From NCBI GenBank assembly GCA_030589835.1, contig JAUUZS010000048.1, positions 1-13,211 of the forward strand: 13,211 nt of DNA, read 5' to 3'. Source of the stretch: Cyclobacteriaceae bacterium (GTDB lineage: Bacteria > Bacteroidota > Bacteroidia > Cytophagales > Cyclobacteriaceae). The position numbers were made by a program, and so were the translations under genes. Under the pieces are notes generated by a model. It was not told the origin of the DNA and did not search any database. It saw nothing but the letters and a program-made list of their open reading frames with translations. Shown here piece after piece: positions 7,047 to 13,211 of the stretch. Each line of letters begins with the position of its first letter. Position 1 is the stretch's first letter.

Positions 7047-9785
7047 TTATTTAAAAGTTTCAACAGCAAAATTATTTTTAAAGCACCTGTACAGCAGGTA
7101 TTCTTTTTTCCTTGAGGAATAGAGCAAACCAATTTTATGGCTACTTTCCAATGGCTCGAATGTAATTTGCTTATTATCCTTTCCATAGATGTAAGCAAAC
7201 TCCTGATCCGGATCAAGAATCACAGTAATCTGGTTATCGGAACTAAAATTATAATATTGCACCTGTAAATTGCCGGAAGAAATGATGTTCTTCTCCATGA
7301 TGATCTCACCATTTCTGTTTAATATGCTTAATTTATTATACTCCTGCCTGGCAATGACATACGTTTTTTTCAAGGCATCCTTTACCAGCCAGAATTTACT
7401 TTCTTTGGTAGGTTTGTACATCTGCTCCCGCTTCATGATTTTCCCTTTCAGATTAACTTCTATCACCTCTCCTTCTTCAGAAACCAATACCAGGGACGTC
7501 GAATTAAAGTCATTACCTATATCGACAAAAAGCCCTTTGTTAACTTGTGTTTTCAAATCTATGGGGAATCCCGGATACAGCTCGCCTCTTCGGTTCATTA
7601 CATTAAGCACCCCATTTTGTTGCAGGGCGACCATACAATCCCCACCTTTTACACGAATATGAAATCCCGGAATGGCCAATCTTTCTCCCATCGGTTTTGG
7701 TTTCCAGCCATCAAGGTTATTCCCTTCCTTGTCGTACAAATAGATATCTCCAAGCGTACTCACAGCCATAATCCGATATCTTCCGGAGTTATCGTAATCA
7801 ATTACAGAAAGGTGCTCGAGGACGACTCCTTCTTTCATGGTTACGGGATAATTTTCAACATAATCACCATTTCTATCGAGCAGATGAATTTTGCTTTTTG
7901 TCGCAAACAGATATTGCAGCTTGGCATTCTTATAATAATCCATCTGATATATTTCAGATACAATTTTATCCCTTATACTATCTCCCCACAGCACGGCTCC
8001 TTCATTTGAAATCTGATAAAGGATATTCAGGGAATCTTGCAGCAGCACTTCAAATTTGTTGTTGTTATGGTTTTTAACAATAAATGGTTTTGTTATTATT
8101 GGGGAAATGGCATATACGCTTTGTGTCTTTTTCAATCTATTGTTTTTAGGTAGCGCAGCCACCTTCTCCTGATGGCCAACGGCAATACTCGTGTAAAATC
8201 GTTGATCAAGATTGCTGATTTGGATGGCGATGCGGTCAAAAGATTTGAATTGCCTGGCATACATTTTAAACGAATCAGCCCACGTATCATTCAAATTATC
8301 AAGGATCATTTGCCAATAATAAGAAGTATTGACCATCAGGCTAAAGTTGGACTCATTAAGGGTGTTTTCCAGAAAATTATTTTGTCTTACCGATTTTCCC
8401 CAATTATTTTCATTTTCAAGCTCATTGAGAAAATGCTTCACTACCTGCATAGAATTGCCGAATACCAAATATTCATTATAATAGGTCATAAAGGAATTTT
8501 CAAATCCAGTAAAATAATGCCCAAAAATAAGAGAAGGGAATTCGGTATAGGCTATCTGCACGATAGATCGGTCGTAATAAATTTCAGCATATACCGAATC
8601 CTTTGTTTCCTGACTTACCGCTTCGGCAAAGTGATTCATGATGTCAAAAGCAACATCCGTATCATCTGCACCTATAAAAATCAAGCGGTCGGGTTGGTCT
8701 TTGTTGGGAGTTTCCAGAATCGCACTTGCTACTTCCCCTTTGATCCAGTCCAGATTTAGGGTATATTTTTGTTCAAAGTCCAAAAATCTTTGAAATTGAT
8801 CATTACTGGAAACAGCCCAATATTTGCTTAATTGACTTTGCCATTCCGCAAAATCACTGAAAGCAATATGGTATAACAATGCAGTATTGTTAGGCATAAA
8901 ATTCGTAACCTTGATTTCACCAGGGTTTTGATTCCTGAATGTACCCATATAGCTACTATTGCTTGCCAGGTCAACTACACTAAGTCCATTGAATAATACC
9001 TCATGATCCATGACCTTGAGGTCGAGGAAGGTGTCTCCGGTGAATTTTCTTAAGTTATTGATTTTGGTATCTTGCCCATCCTTCAACAATACGGCAAACA
9101 AATCTGGCAACTTTGCAAAATCAATATATATGTTCCCTTCATCATTTTCCAGTTTGGAAATTCCATGAAGTGCCGCTATTTGTGACTTAAAGGTGTCTTT
9201 AAATCCATCCGTTACATTTCTTACTACATCTTCGACTAGAAAGGGAGTAAAACTACCCACTGCCACATTTTTATATATAAAATAGGTAAAAGAGGTTTTT
9301 TTGACTTTATCTGCCAGTTCAATGAGTTCGACCCCCTGATAGAACCTTGATTTGCGACTAATGGTGCGCTCTGTATGAAGGCTGTTGATCACCTTGTTAA
9401 AAACCGCTTTTCCACCTTTATCATTAAAATCGAGATAAAAGAGAAAAACAAACTCCTGTGAAGAAGTAATATGGGCTGATATAATAAATTCCTTGTTTCT
9501 AAACAATTTATCTAGCGAACCATCTTTACCCGACAGGCTATCTGCCATGATCAATCCACTTTGCCAGGTCTGGAAATAGGGCACTTTTTGTATGGTCTGC
9601 CAAATGGAGCTTTCGATGACCTTGTTCCAATTGTCAATGAGATTGGTATTCTCAAAAGCAAGGATTGCATTGGCCGGAACCAACTGCCAAACATCCACTT
9701 TTTCCTGACGGTAGATTTTAAAATAATAAAAAGCCCCGGCGGTTATGGAGACAATAACAAAAAGTAATACGAGTGTCTTTTTCAA
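7047..9785 (-). CDS. Large membrane-anchored protein of unknown function with C-terminal propeller-like repeats
   Basis: A 912-residue protein with one N-terminal membrane segment (about 4-22) and no lipobox cysteine, so it is probably anchored in the inner membrane with its bulk in the periplasm. Residues about 33-545 recall the DUF3352-type proteins of Bacteroidota, but I cannot confirm this without a profile search. From about 570 on the pattern changes to repeats of a strand ending in a turn of the type L-x-(D/N)-(R/K)-x-G-(D/E/N): LLDRNGDYV at 635, LYDKEGNNL at 683, VMNRRGELY at 729 and ILNRNGEII at 821. These look like blades of a PQQ/WD-like beta-propeller. No catalytic motif is visible. 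It is the first gene of a probable operon with the small ORF and MscS, which suggests an envelope role. Open frames antisense to it were judged to be shadows. Confidence 0.75.
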   Translation of the reverse strand: MKKTLVLLFVIVSITAGAFYYFKIYRQEKVDVWQLVPANAILAFENTNLIDNWNKVIESSIWQTIQKVPYFQTWQSGLIMADSLSGKDGSLDKLFRNKEFIISAHITSSQEFVFLFYLDFNDKGGKAVFNKVINSLHTERTISRKSRFYQGVELIELADKVKKTSFTYFIYKNVAVGSFTPFLVEDVVRNVTDGFKDTFKSQIAALHGISKLENDEGNIYIDFAKLPDLFAVLLKDGQDTKINNLRKFTGDTFLDLKVMDHEVLFNGLSVVDLASNSSYMGTFRNQNPGEIKVTNFMPNNTALLYHIAFSDFAEWQSQLSKYWAVSSNDQFQRFLDFEQKYTLNLDWIKGEVASAILETPNKDQPDRLIFIGADDTDVAFDIMNHFAEAVSQETKDSVYAEIYYDRSIVQIAYTEFPSLIFGHYFTGFENSFMTYYNEYLVFGNSMQVVKHFLNELENENNWGKSVRQNNFLENTLNESNFSLMVNTSYYWQMILDNLNDTWADSFKMYARQFKSFDRIAIQISNLDQRFYTSIAVGHQEKVAALPKNNRLKKTQSVYAISPIITKPFIVKNHNNNKFEVLLQDSLNILYQISNEGAVLWGDSIRDKIVSEIYQMDYYKNAKLQYLFATKSKIHLLDRNGDYVENYPVTMKEGVVLEHLSVIDYDNSGRYRIMAVSTLGDIYLYDKEGNNLDGWKPKPMGERLAIPGFHIRVKGGDCMVALQQNGVLNVMNRRGELYPGFPIDLKTQVNKGLFVDIGNDFNSTSLVLVSEEGEVIEVNLKGKIMKREQMYKPTKESKFWLVKDALKKTYVIARQEYNKLSILNRNGEIIMEKNIISSGNLQVQYYNFSSDNQITVILDPDQEFAYIYGKDNKQITFEPLESSHKIGLLYSSRKKEYLLYRCFKNNFAVETFK

Positions 9786-9809
9786 AGCAACTGATTTATC
9801 ACAATTTTA

Positions 9810-9839
9810 GATCAATTAAAACAATTTTTCAAATTGATC
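9810..9839. promoter_or_regulatory. 8-bp inverted repeat in the divergent promoter region
   Basis: gatcaatt (9810-9817) and aattgatc (9832-9839) are exact inverted repeats 14 bases apart. A smaller perfect hairpin, caattt (9822-9827) with aaattg (9831-9836), is nested and overlaps the right arm. The repeat lies 25 bases upstream of the 912-residue gene start, in the only divergent gap of the window. An operator or a 5'UTR structure is possible; base composition makes shorter repeats common here. Confidence 0.4.
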
Positions 9840-9859
9840 ATGGTATTATATTCACCTAA

Positions 9860-9874
9860 TTCAACTTAATTGAA
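9860..9874. promoter_or_regulatory. Small palindrome in the divergent region
   Basis: ttcaa and ttgaa form a perfect 5-5-5 palindrome centred 82 bases before the hydrolase start. This is suggestive of a regulator half-site pair only because of its position; it could be chance in A/T-rich DNA. Confidence 0.2.
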
Positions 9875-9948
9875 CTACGCGCACATGAGAAGTGAAATAA
9901 TCGTAATTTTAAACCCTATACCCAAACCAAAAACACGACATTCACGAT

Positions 9949-10782
9949 ATGGAAAGTTATCAGATTCATTCGGCAAGTGGCACACAACTATTTTGCAAGG
10001 CCTGGCAACCCACCGATCCTCCAAAGGCAGTACTACTTATTGTTCATGGATTGGGTGAACACATGGGCAGATATGAGGAGATGGTAAAAGTTTTCACCGA
10101 TAGTCAGCTTGCTGTTTTTGCCTTTGACCATCGTGGCCATGGCCAATCGGAAGGCAAAAAGGGGCATGCCGAATCCATGGAACAATTAGTCGGAGATGTG
10201 GAATATGCCCTAATGCAGTGCAGAAATTTATTTTTAGATATTCCTGTATTTCTGTTTGGCCACAGCATGGGAGGGCAAATTGTAGCCAGTTATCTGGATA
10301 AAATAAAATCAAAGGAAATCAATGGAGCCATCATTTCTTCTGCATGGTTTCAGATTGCAAGCCCTCCTCCATCATGGCAAATTAAGCTTATCAAAAGGCT
10401 GAAGTCACTATTTCCTACGCTAACCCAATCAAACGGACTCGATACGAAAAATATATCAAGTGTATCTTCGGAAGTAGAAGCCTATCAAAAAGATCCTCTG
10501 GTGCATGACAAAATTTCCCTGGCCTTGTTCAATGCCTTATTCCAAAATGGATTGCGACTTATACATGAGGCCCAGGAAGTAAAAATCCCTGTCTTGGTGT
10601 GCCATGGGAATCGAGATCAAATCACCACAACCCTTGGGAGCGAACAGTATGCAAACAATCTTGGTGCGAAGGCAGAATTCAAAATTTGGCACAATGCGTT
10701 TCATGAACCTCACCATGATTTGGAAAAGGAAGCGGTAATGCGGTTTTATGCAGATTGGGTGTTAGGAACCGCAAAGAAATAA
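9949..10782 (+). CDS. Alpha/beta hydrolase, monoacylglycerol lipase-like
   Basis: A 277-residue serine hydrolase of the Hydrolase_4 type, the normal length for bacterial monoacylglycerol lipases, with no signal peptide. HGLGEH at 33-38 supplies the oxyanion-hole HG, followed by FAFDHRGHGQSEG at 57-69, a strong family signature. The nucleophile is S106 in GHSMGG; the acid is D223 in CHGNRDQITT; the base is H252 in NAFHEPHHD. A cap region fills about 134-200. It should cleave monoacylglycerols or lysophospholipids to free fatty acid. Related esterases share this architecture, so the exact substrate is inferred. It appears to be a single-gene unit: divergent from the 912-residue gene and followed 14 bases later by a long inverted repeat. 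Confidence 0.88.
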   Translation: MESYQIHSASGTQLFCKAWQPTDPPKAVLLIVHGLGEHMGRYEEMVKVFTDSQLAVFAFDHRGHGQSEGKKGHAESMEQLVGDVEYALMQCRNLFLDIPVFLFGHSMGGQIVASYLDKIKSKEINGAIISSAWFQIASPPPSWQIKLIKRLKSLFPTLTQSNGLDTKNISSVSSEVEAYQKDPLVHDKISLALFNALFQNGLRLIHEAQEVKIPVLVCHGNRDQITTTLGSEQYANNLGAKAEFKIWHNAFHEPHHDLEKEAVMRFYADWVLGTAKK

Positions 10783-10795
10783 CTTATTCAGTCTA

Positions 10796-10889
10796 CCTTA
10801 TTATTTTTACCCCTGATTACGTTATAAAATCATTGCGTAATGCTACTATGCACAGATTTTATGCCTTGTCAGGAATAAAAATAATAAGG
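10796..10889. repeat. 94-base element bounded by 20-bp inverted repeats
   Basis: Bases 10796-10815 and 10870-10889 are inverted repeats matching at 18 of 20 positions. Inside are further exact pairs: attacg (10816-10821) with cgtaat (10836-10841), and ataaaatc (10824-10831) with gattttat (10855-10862). The right arm can pair instead with atgcctt at 10861-10867, using aaggcat at 10886-10892, so two folds compete. The element starts 14 bases after the hydrolase stop and may act as its terminator or 3' stabiliser. With terminal inverted repeats and under 100 bases it could also be a MITE-like insertion, though no clear target duplication flanks it. Confidence 0.65.
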
Positions 10890-10940
10890 CATTTATAAAC
10901 AACTTATTTCTTTACAGTTCCTTAGCCAAAAACACCGCAT

Positions 10941-11001
10941 CCAAATTTATGGCTAAAGCCAATTTGGAATATTTTATTATCCACGGGCTAAAGCACTGTG
11001 G
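10941..11001. repeat. REP-like hairpin doublet (GGCTAAAGC cores)
   Basis: Two hairpins share the core ggctaaagc in the same orientation, 35 bases apart (10951 and 10986). The first has outer arms ccaaatt (10941-10947) and aatttgg (10961-10967) around ggc-taaa-gcc. The second, 10981-11001, has ccacggg pairing with gc-a-ctgtgg around taaa, with one bulge and one G:U. An extra ttagcc at 10922-10927 can pair with the first core. Paired hairpins of this kind in gene gaps are typical of REP elements moved by RAYT-type transposases; no such transposase gene is in the window. Confidence 0.6.
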
Positions 11002-11066
11002 TAACTCATATAGGTTTTCTGCAAAATCTGCTAAGTGTCGTACACCCCCTTGTAACAATTAGGCTA

Positions 11067-11093
11067 TTGTCATGGATATTATTCGTATTTTGG
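11067..11093 (+). promoter_or_regulatory. Candidate Bacteroidota-type promoter for the symporter operon
   Basis: A TTG at 11067-11069 lies 16 bases before TATTTTGG at 11086-11093, close to the Bacteroidota consensus of a -33 TTG/TTTG and a -7 TAnnTTTG. The -7 match is imperfect by one base. It would give a leader of about 70 bases before the ATG at 11167. Confidence 0.3.
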
Positions 11094-11147
11094 CATATAC
11101 AATTTTTCAAACACCCTATTTTTTTTATCATCTTAAAACAATGTCAA

Positions 11148-11158
11148 TGTCCGTAGCC
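11148..11158. repeat. Second copy of tgtccgtagcc
   Basis: The 11 bases are identical to 152-162 near the left edge, where they form most of the right arm of an inverted repeat. Here the copy lies only 8 bases before the symporter start codon, without the matching left arm, so it looks like a half element in the 5' untranslated region. Confidence 0.4.
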
Positions 11159-11166
11159 CAAAGATT

Positions 11167-12777
11167 ATGAACTTATCTCTAATAGATTATATCGTTCTGG
11201 CAGTCTATCTTGTGGCAATAATTGCCATTGGCGTTTATGCCGGATTAAGTCGGGAAAGCCGTTCAAGCGAAGGTTTTTTCCTTGCCGGACGCTCCTTGAA
11301 ATGGCCAATGATCGGTGCTGCATTGTTTGCTGCTAACATCTCAACCATCCATATGGTAGGCCTTGCCGGACAGGGATTTAGTGATGGCATCGTTTGGGGC
11401 AATTTTGAGTGGTCCGCCCCTTTTATGCTCATTATCCTGGCGCTTGTATTTGCACCTTTTTATTTTAAAACAAATATCACCACCCTACCGGAATTTTTAG
11501 AAAAACGATACTGCAAATCCACAAGAAGTGTATTGGCAGTGATCTCGCTATTTACAGCATTATTTCTTCATATCGGAGTCAGTCTTTATGCCGGGGCTCT
11601 GGTATTTGAGAACTTTTTTGGCATCGGAAGATATACAGCAATTTTTGCTATTGCCATCGCAACACTCATCTATTCCATTATTGGAGGACTACGAGCGATT
11701 GTATTGACCGAGGCCATACAGTCTATCATACTTATCTTCGGCGCAACGATCATCACCATTCTTGCCATGATGGCGCTTCCTGAACATGGGATTACTTCAT
11801 ATGCTGAACTGAAAGCCGCTTGCAAACCCGATCAGCTGAGCATTTTTCATACTTCATCCAATTCCCCATTGCCCTGGTGGGCATTTTGGCTTGGAATTCC
11901 GGTTTTAGGACTGAACTACTGGTGCGCTGACCAAACCATCGTGCAAAAAGTATTGGCCGCTAAAAGCCTAAAAGATGCTCAAAACGGCCCCATTTTCTCA
12001 GGTTTTATAAAAATTCTCCCTGTGTTCATTATGATATTCCCAGGGATATTCGCGTATATTTTATTTAAAGATAAAATTGAAATCGCGGATCAGGCACTGC
12101 CTTTTTTAATATTGAATATTCTTCCCGTGGGATTGAAAGGCCTGATGGCGGCGGCACTTTTAGCGGCTTTAATGAGTACTATTGCATCTGCGTTAAACAG
12201 CTCCGGGACGCTGGTATCCCTGGATATTATTAAACAACATCGCCCGGGGATCAGTGATAAAACATTGTTGGTTCTTGGAAGGGTTACCATTTTTGTAGTA
12301 ATGGCTATCGCCGTGGCCTGGTCACCCCTGATCGCAAAGTTCCCAAGTATATTTGAGGCGATCAACGATCTGTTGGCAGTGCTATCCCCTCCGATATCTG
12401 CCGTGTTCTTATGGGGCATATTATCTAAAAAAGGAACCCCCAAGGCAGGTTTATATACACTATTGTTCGGCTTTATTTTCGGATTAATTGCATTTGGCTT
12501 AGATTTTGAAATGATCGCCGGCAAAAGATACATCACGGATGTAATGGGCATACACTTTATGCTAAAAGCATTTTATCTTTTTGTATTGTGTTCTGTTCTT
12601 TATTTTGTGGTAAGCCAATTCACAAAACCAGCAGAACGTGAAGTATTAGAATATATGACCTTAAAAAAACCGCTGGCATTTATTACTGAAGGAAAAATTT
12701 CAACATTTACCGACCCCAGGGTTTTGGCAGGCATATTGGCTTTCGTAATGATCTTATTGTATATCATTTTCAGATAA
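11167..12777 (+). CDS. Sodium/solute symporter, SGLT (SLC5)-type, probably for a sugar
   Basis: A 536-residue inner-membrane transporter of the SSS family with about 14 helices (LeuT fold), coupling sodium entry to solute uptake. It follows the sugar branch closely: FAANISTIHMVGLAGQG at 54-70, FEW at 80-82, the GGLRAIVLTEAIQ signature at 173-185, YWCADQTIVQ at 251-260, IKILP at 281-285, and LMSTIASALNSSGTL at 335-349 in the sodium-site helix. By alignment from memory with human SGLT1, the sugar contacts N78, H83, E102, Y290, W291 and K321 correspond to N57, H62, E81, Y251, W252 and K282 here. Q457, which contacts sugar, corresponds to N400, a change that may shift specificity. It is the first gene of an operon; the mutarotase-like lipoprotein starts 12 bases after its stop. 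The substrate is not proven. Confidence 0.9.
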   Translation: MNLSLIDYIVLAVYLVAIIAIGVYAGLSRESRSSEGFFLAGRSLKWPMIGAALFAANISTIHMVGLAGQGFSDGIVWGNFEWSAPFMLIILALVFAPFYFKTNITTLPEFLEKRYCKSTRSVLAVISLFTALFLHIGVSLYAGALVFENFFGIGRYTAIFAIAIATLIYSIIGGLRAIVLTEAIQSIILIFGATIITILAMMALPEHGITSYAELKAACKPDQLSIFHTSSNSPLPWWAFWLGIPVLGLNYWCADQTIVQKVLAAKSLKDAQNGPIFSGFIKILPVFIMIFPGIFAYILFKDKIEIADQALPFLILNILPVGLKGLMAAALLAALMSTIASALNSSGTLVSLDIIKQHRPGISDKTLLVLGRVTIFVVMAIAVAWSPLIAKFPSIFEAINDLLAVLSPPISAVFLWGILSKKGTPKAGLYTLLFGFIFGLIAFGLDFEMIAGKRYITDVMGIHFMLKAFYLFVLCSVLYFVVSQFTKPAEREVLEYMTLKKPLAFITEGKISTFTDPRVLAGILAFVMILLYIIFR

Positions 12778-12789
12778 CATCTCTTCAAT

Positions 12790-13211
12790 ATGAAAAATCG
12801 AATTCATCAATTCATATTTTCTGCTTTTATCATAGCCTCGATTTCATCCTGCCAAACTGAAATTGAGGCACATCATATTCGGCGTTTCTGCTTTGGTTTT
12901 TATGCGAATGAATTTTCTGATTCGGAAATAGGCCAGCTCAGTCAAGCCACCTTTTCAAAAGAAGAACTCTCCAAAGTAGGTCTTGAAAATATCACTTTTT
13001 ACAGAAAGGATGCTATCGTTTTTATGATTTGTGATGGAGATGAAAAGTTGAATTTTGAACGTCTGATGACCGGATTTGAAAATTCCAACTCTGAGGATGT
13101 CAGCTTTAACATCCTGAAAAAATATATGCTATCTGGTAAGATAACTCTATTGGATCGGAATTATAAATTGGAACAACAAGCGGAATACGACGCCACACAA
13201 GGTCAATTGAT
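12790..13211 (+). CDS. Lipoprotein resembling a degenerate L-rhamnose mutarotase (partial)
   Basis: The gene starts 12 bases after the symporter and runs off the window after 140 codons with no stop. A lipoprotein signal is clear: MKN start, hydrophobic stretch, then ISSC with the acylated cysteine at C21, so the product is an envelope lipoprotein. Residues about 31-90 show RRFCFGF, then GLENITFYRKDAIVFMICDG and LNFER. These match the small dimeric alpha-beta-barrel L-rhamnose mutarotases of Bacteroidota, which carry R-x-C-F, G-I-x-x-x-x-I-Y-R, L-F-M-I-x-E and F-x-F-E-R at the same spacing. The catalytic Y-x-x-x-H-x-x-x-W-P-E region appears lost (SQATFSKEEL instead), and the later tryptophan-rich part is also absent. 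It may therefore bind rather than isomerise a sugar. The family call is from memory and moderate. Confidence 0.6.
   Translation, partial: MKNRIHQFIFSAFIIASISSCQTEIEAHHIRRFCFGFYANEFSDSEIGQLSQATFSKEELSKVGLENITFYRKDAIVFMICDGDEKLNFERLMTGFENSNSEDVSFNILKKYMLSGKITLLDRNYKLEQQAEYDATQGQL

Larger units (their letters stand above)
10783..11166. other. 384-base spacer with repeats and a possible promoter, no gene seen
   Basis: Between the hydrolase and the symporter no credible ORF was found on either strand. The left third is an inverted-repeat element (10796-10889), the middle a pair of GGCTAAAGC hairpins (10941-11001), and the right third A/T-rich sequence with a candidate promoter and an 11-base copy of a repeat also found near base 152. 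Confidence 0.6.

Noticed and set aside
8172..8759. Long open frame (195 codons) on + within the 912-residue gene
   Set aside because: It is antisense to a clearly coding frame, the product shows no recognisable domain, and other antisense frames in the same gene (for example 7270-7662 and 7545-8009) look equally random.
9870..10058. Alternative frame overlapping the start of the hydrolase
   Set aside because: It uses a TTG start, overlaps the well-supported hydrolase frame and has no recognisable features.
12090..12551. 153-codon open frame on - within the symporter gene
   Set aside because: It lies wholly opposite conserved transporter sequence and its product looks like a low-quality antisense shadow.

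Overview
This window looks like chromosomal DNA from a member of the Bacteroidota. The clues are an A+T-rich composition, start codons without strong Shine-Dalgarno sequences, and a characteristic gene set: a VWA/GATase-like membrane protein, a head-GIN-type secreted protein, a lipoprotein beside an SGLT-type symporter, and a signal-peptide MscS. Many short hairpin and tandem repeats also sit between the genes. A genus cannot be named from the sequence. Most of the window is ordinary housekeeping or envelope material. No CRISPR array, phage, insertion sequence, rRNA or tRNA was seen.

Layout, left to right. (1) The last 36 codons of a short-chain dehydrogenase/reductase, then an 80-base gap holding a G:U-rich stem. 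(2) A 693-residue VWA-domain membrane protein and a YhhN/TMEM86 lysoplasmalogenase-like protein, both on +. The second overlaps tail to tail by 17 bases with a small GIN-like secreted or anchored protein on -. (3) A PLP trans-sulfuration enzyme (cystathionine gamma-synthase/lyase type) on -. (4) A 304-base spacer full of hairpins and short phased repeats. (5) A tightly packed - strand cluster transcribed from 9785 down to 5271: a 912-residue anchored protein with a C-terminal propeller-like part, a 35-codon small ORF, and an MscS-family channel. (6) A divergent spacer with an 8-base inverted repeat, then a monoacylglycerol-lipase-like hydrolase on +. (7) A 384-base spacer with a long inverted repeat and a REP-like hairpin doublet. 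(8) A two-gene + strand operon, cut by the window edge: an SGLT-type sodium/sugar symporter and a lipoprotein resembling a degenerate L-rhamnose mutarotase.

How the genes may work together. The symporter and the mutarotase-like lipoprotein (12 bases apart) suggest sugar or deoxysugar handling. The symporter keeps most of the sugar-contact residues known from SGLT proteins. The 912-residue protein, the small ORF and MscS are probably co-transcribed and act at the envelope. The lysoplasmalogenase-like protein and the hydrolase both point to lipid turnover but lie in separate transcription units. The most unusual material is the unannotated small ORF and the variety of intergenic repeats, with periods of 7, 8 and 10 bases beside the 3' ends of neighbouring genes.
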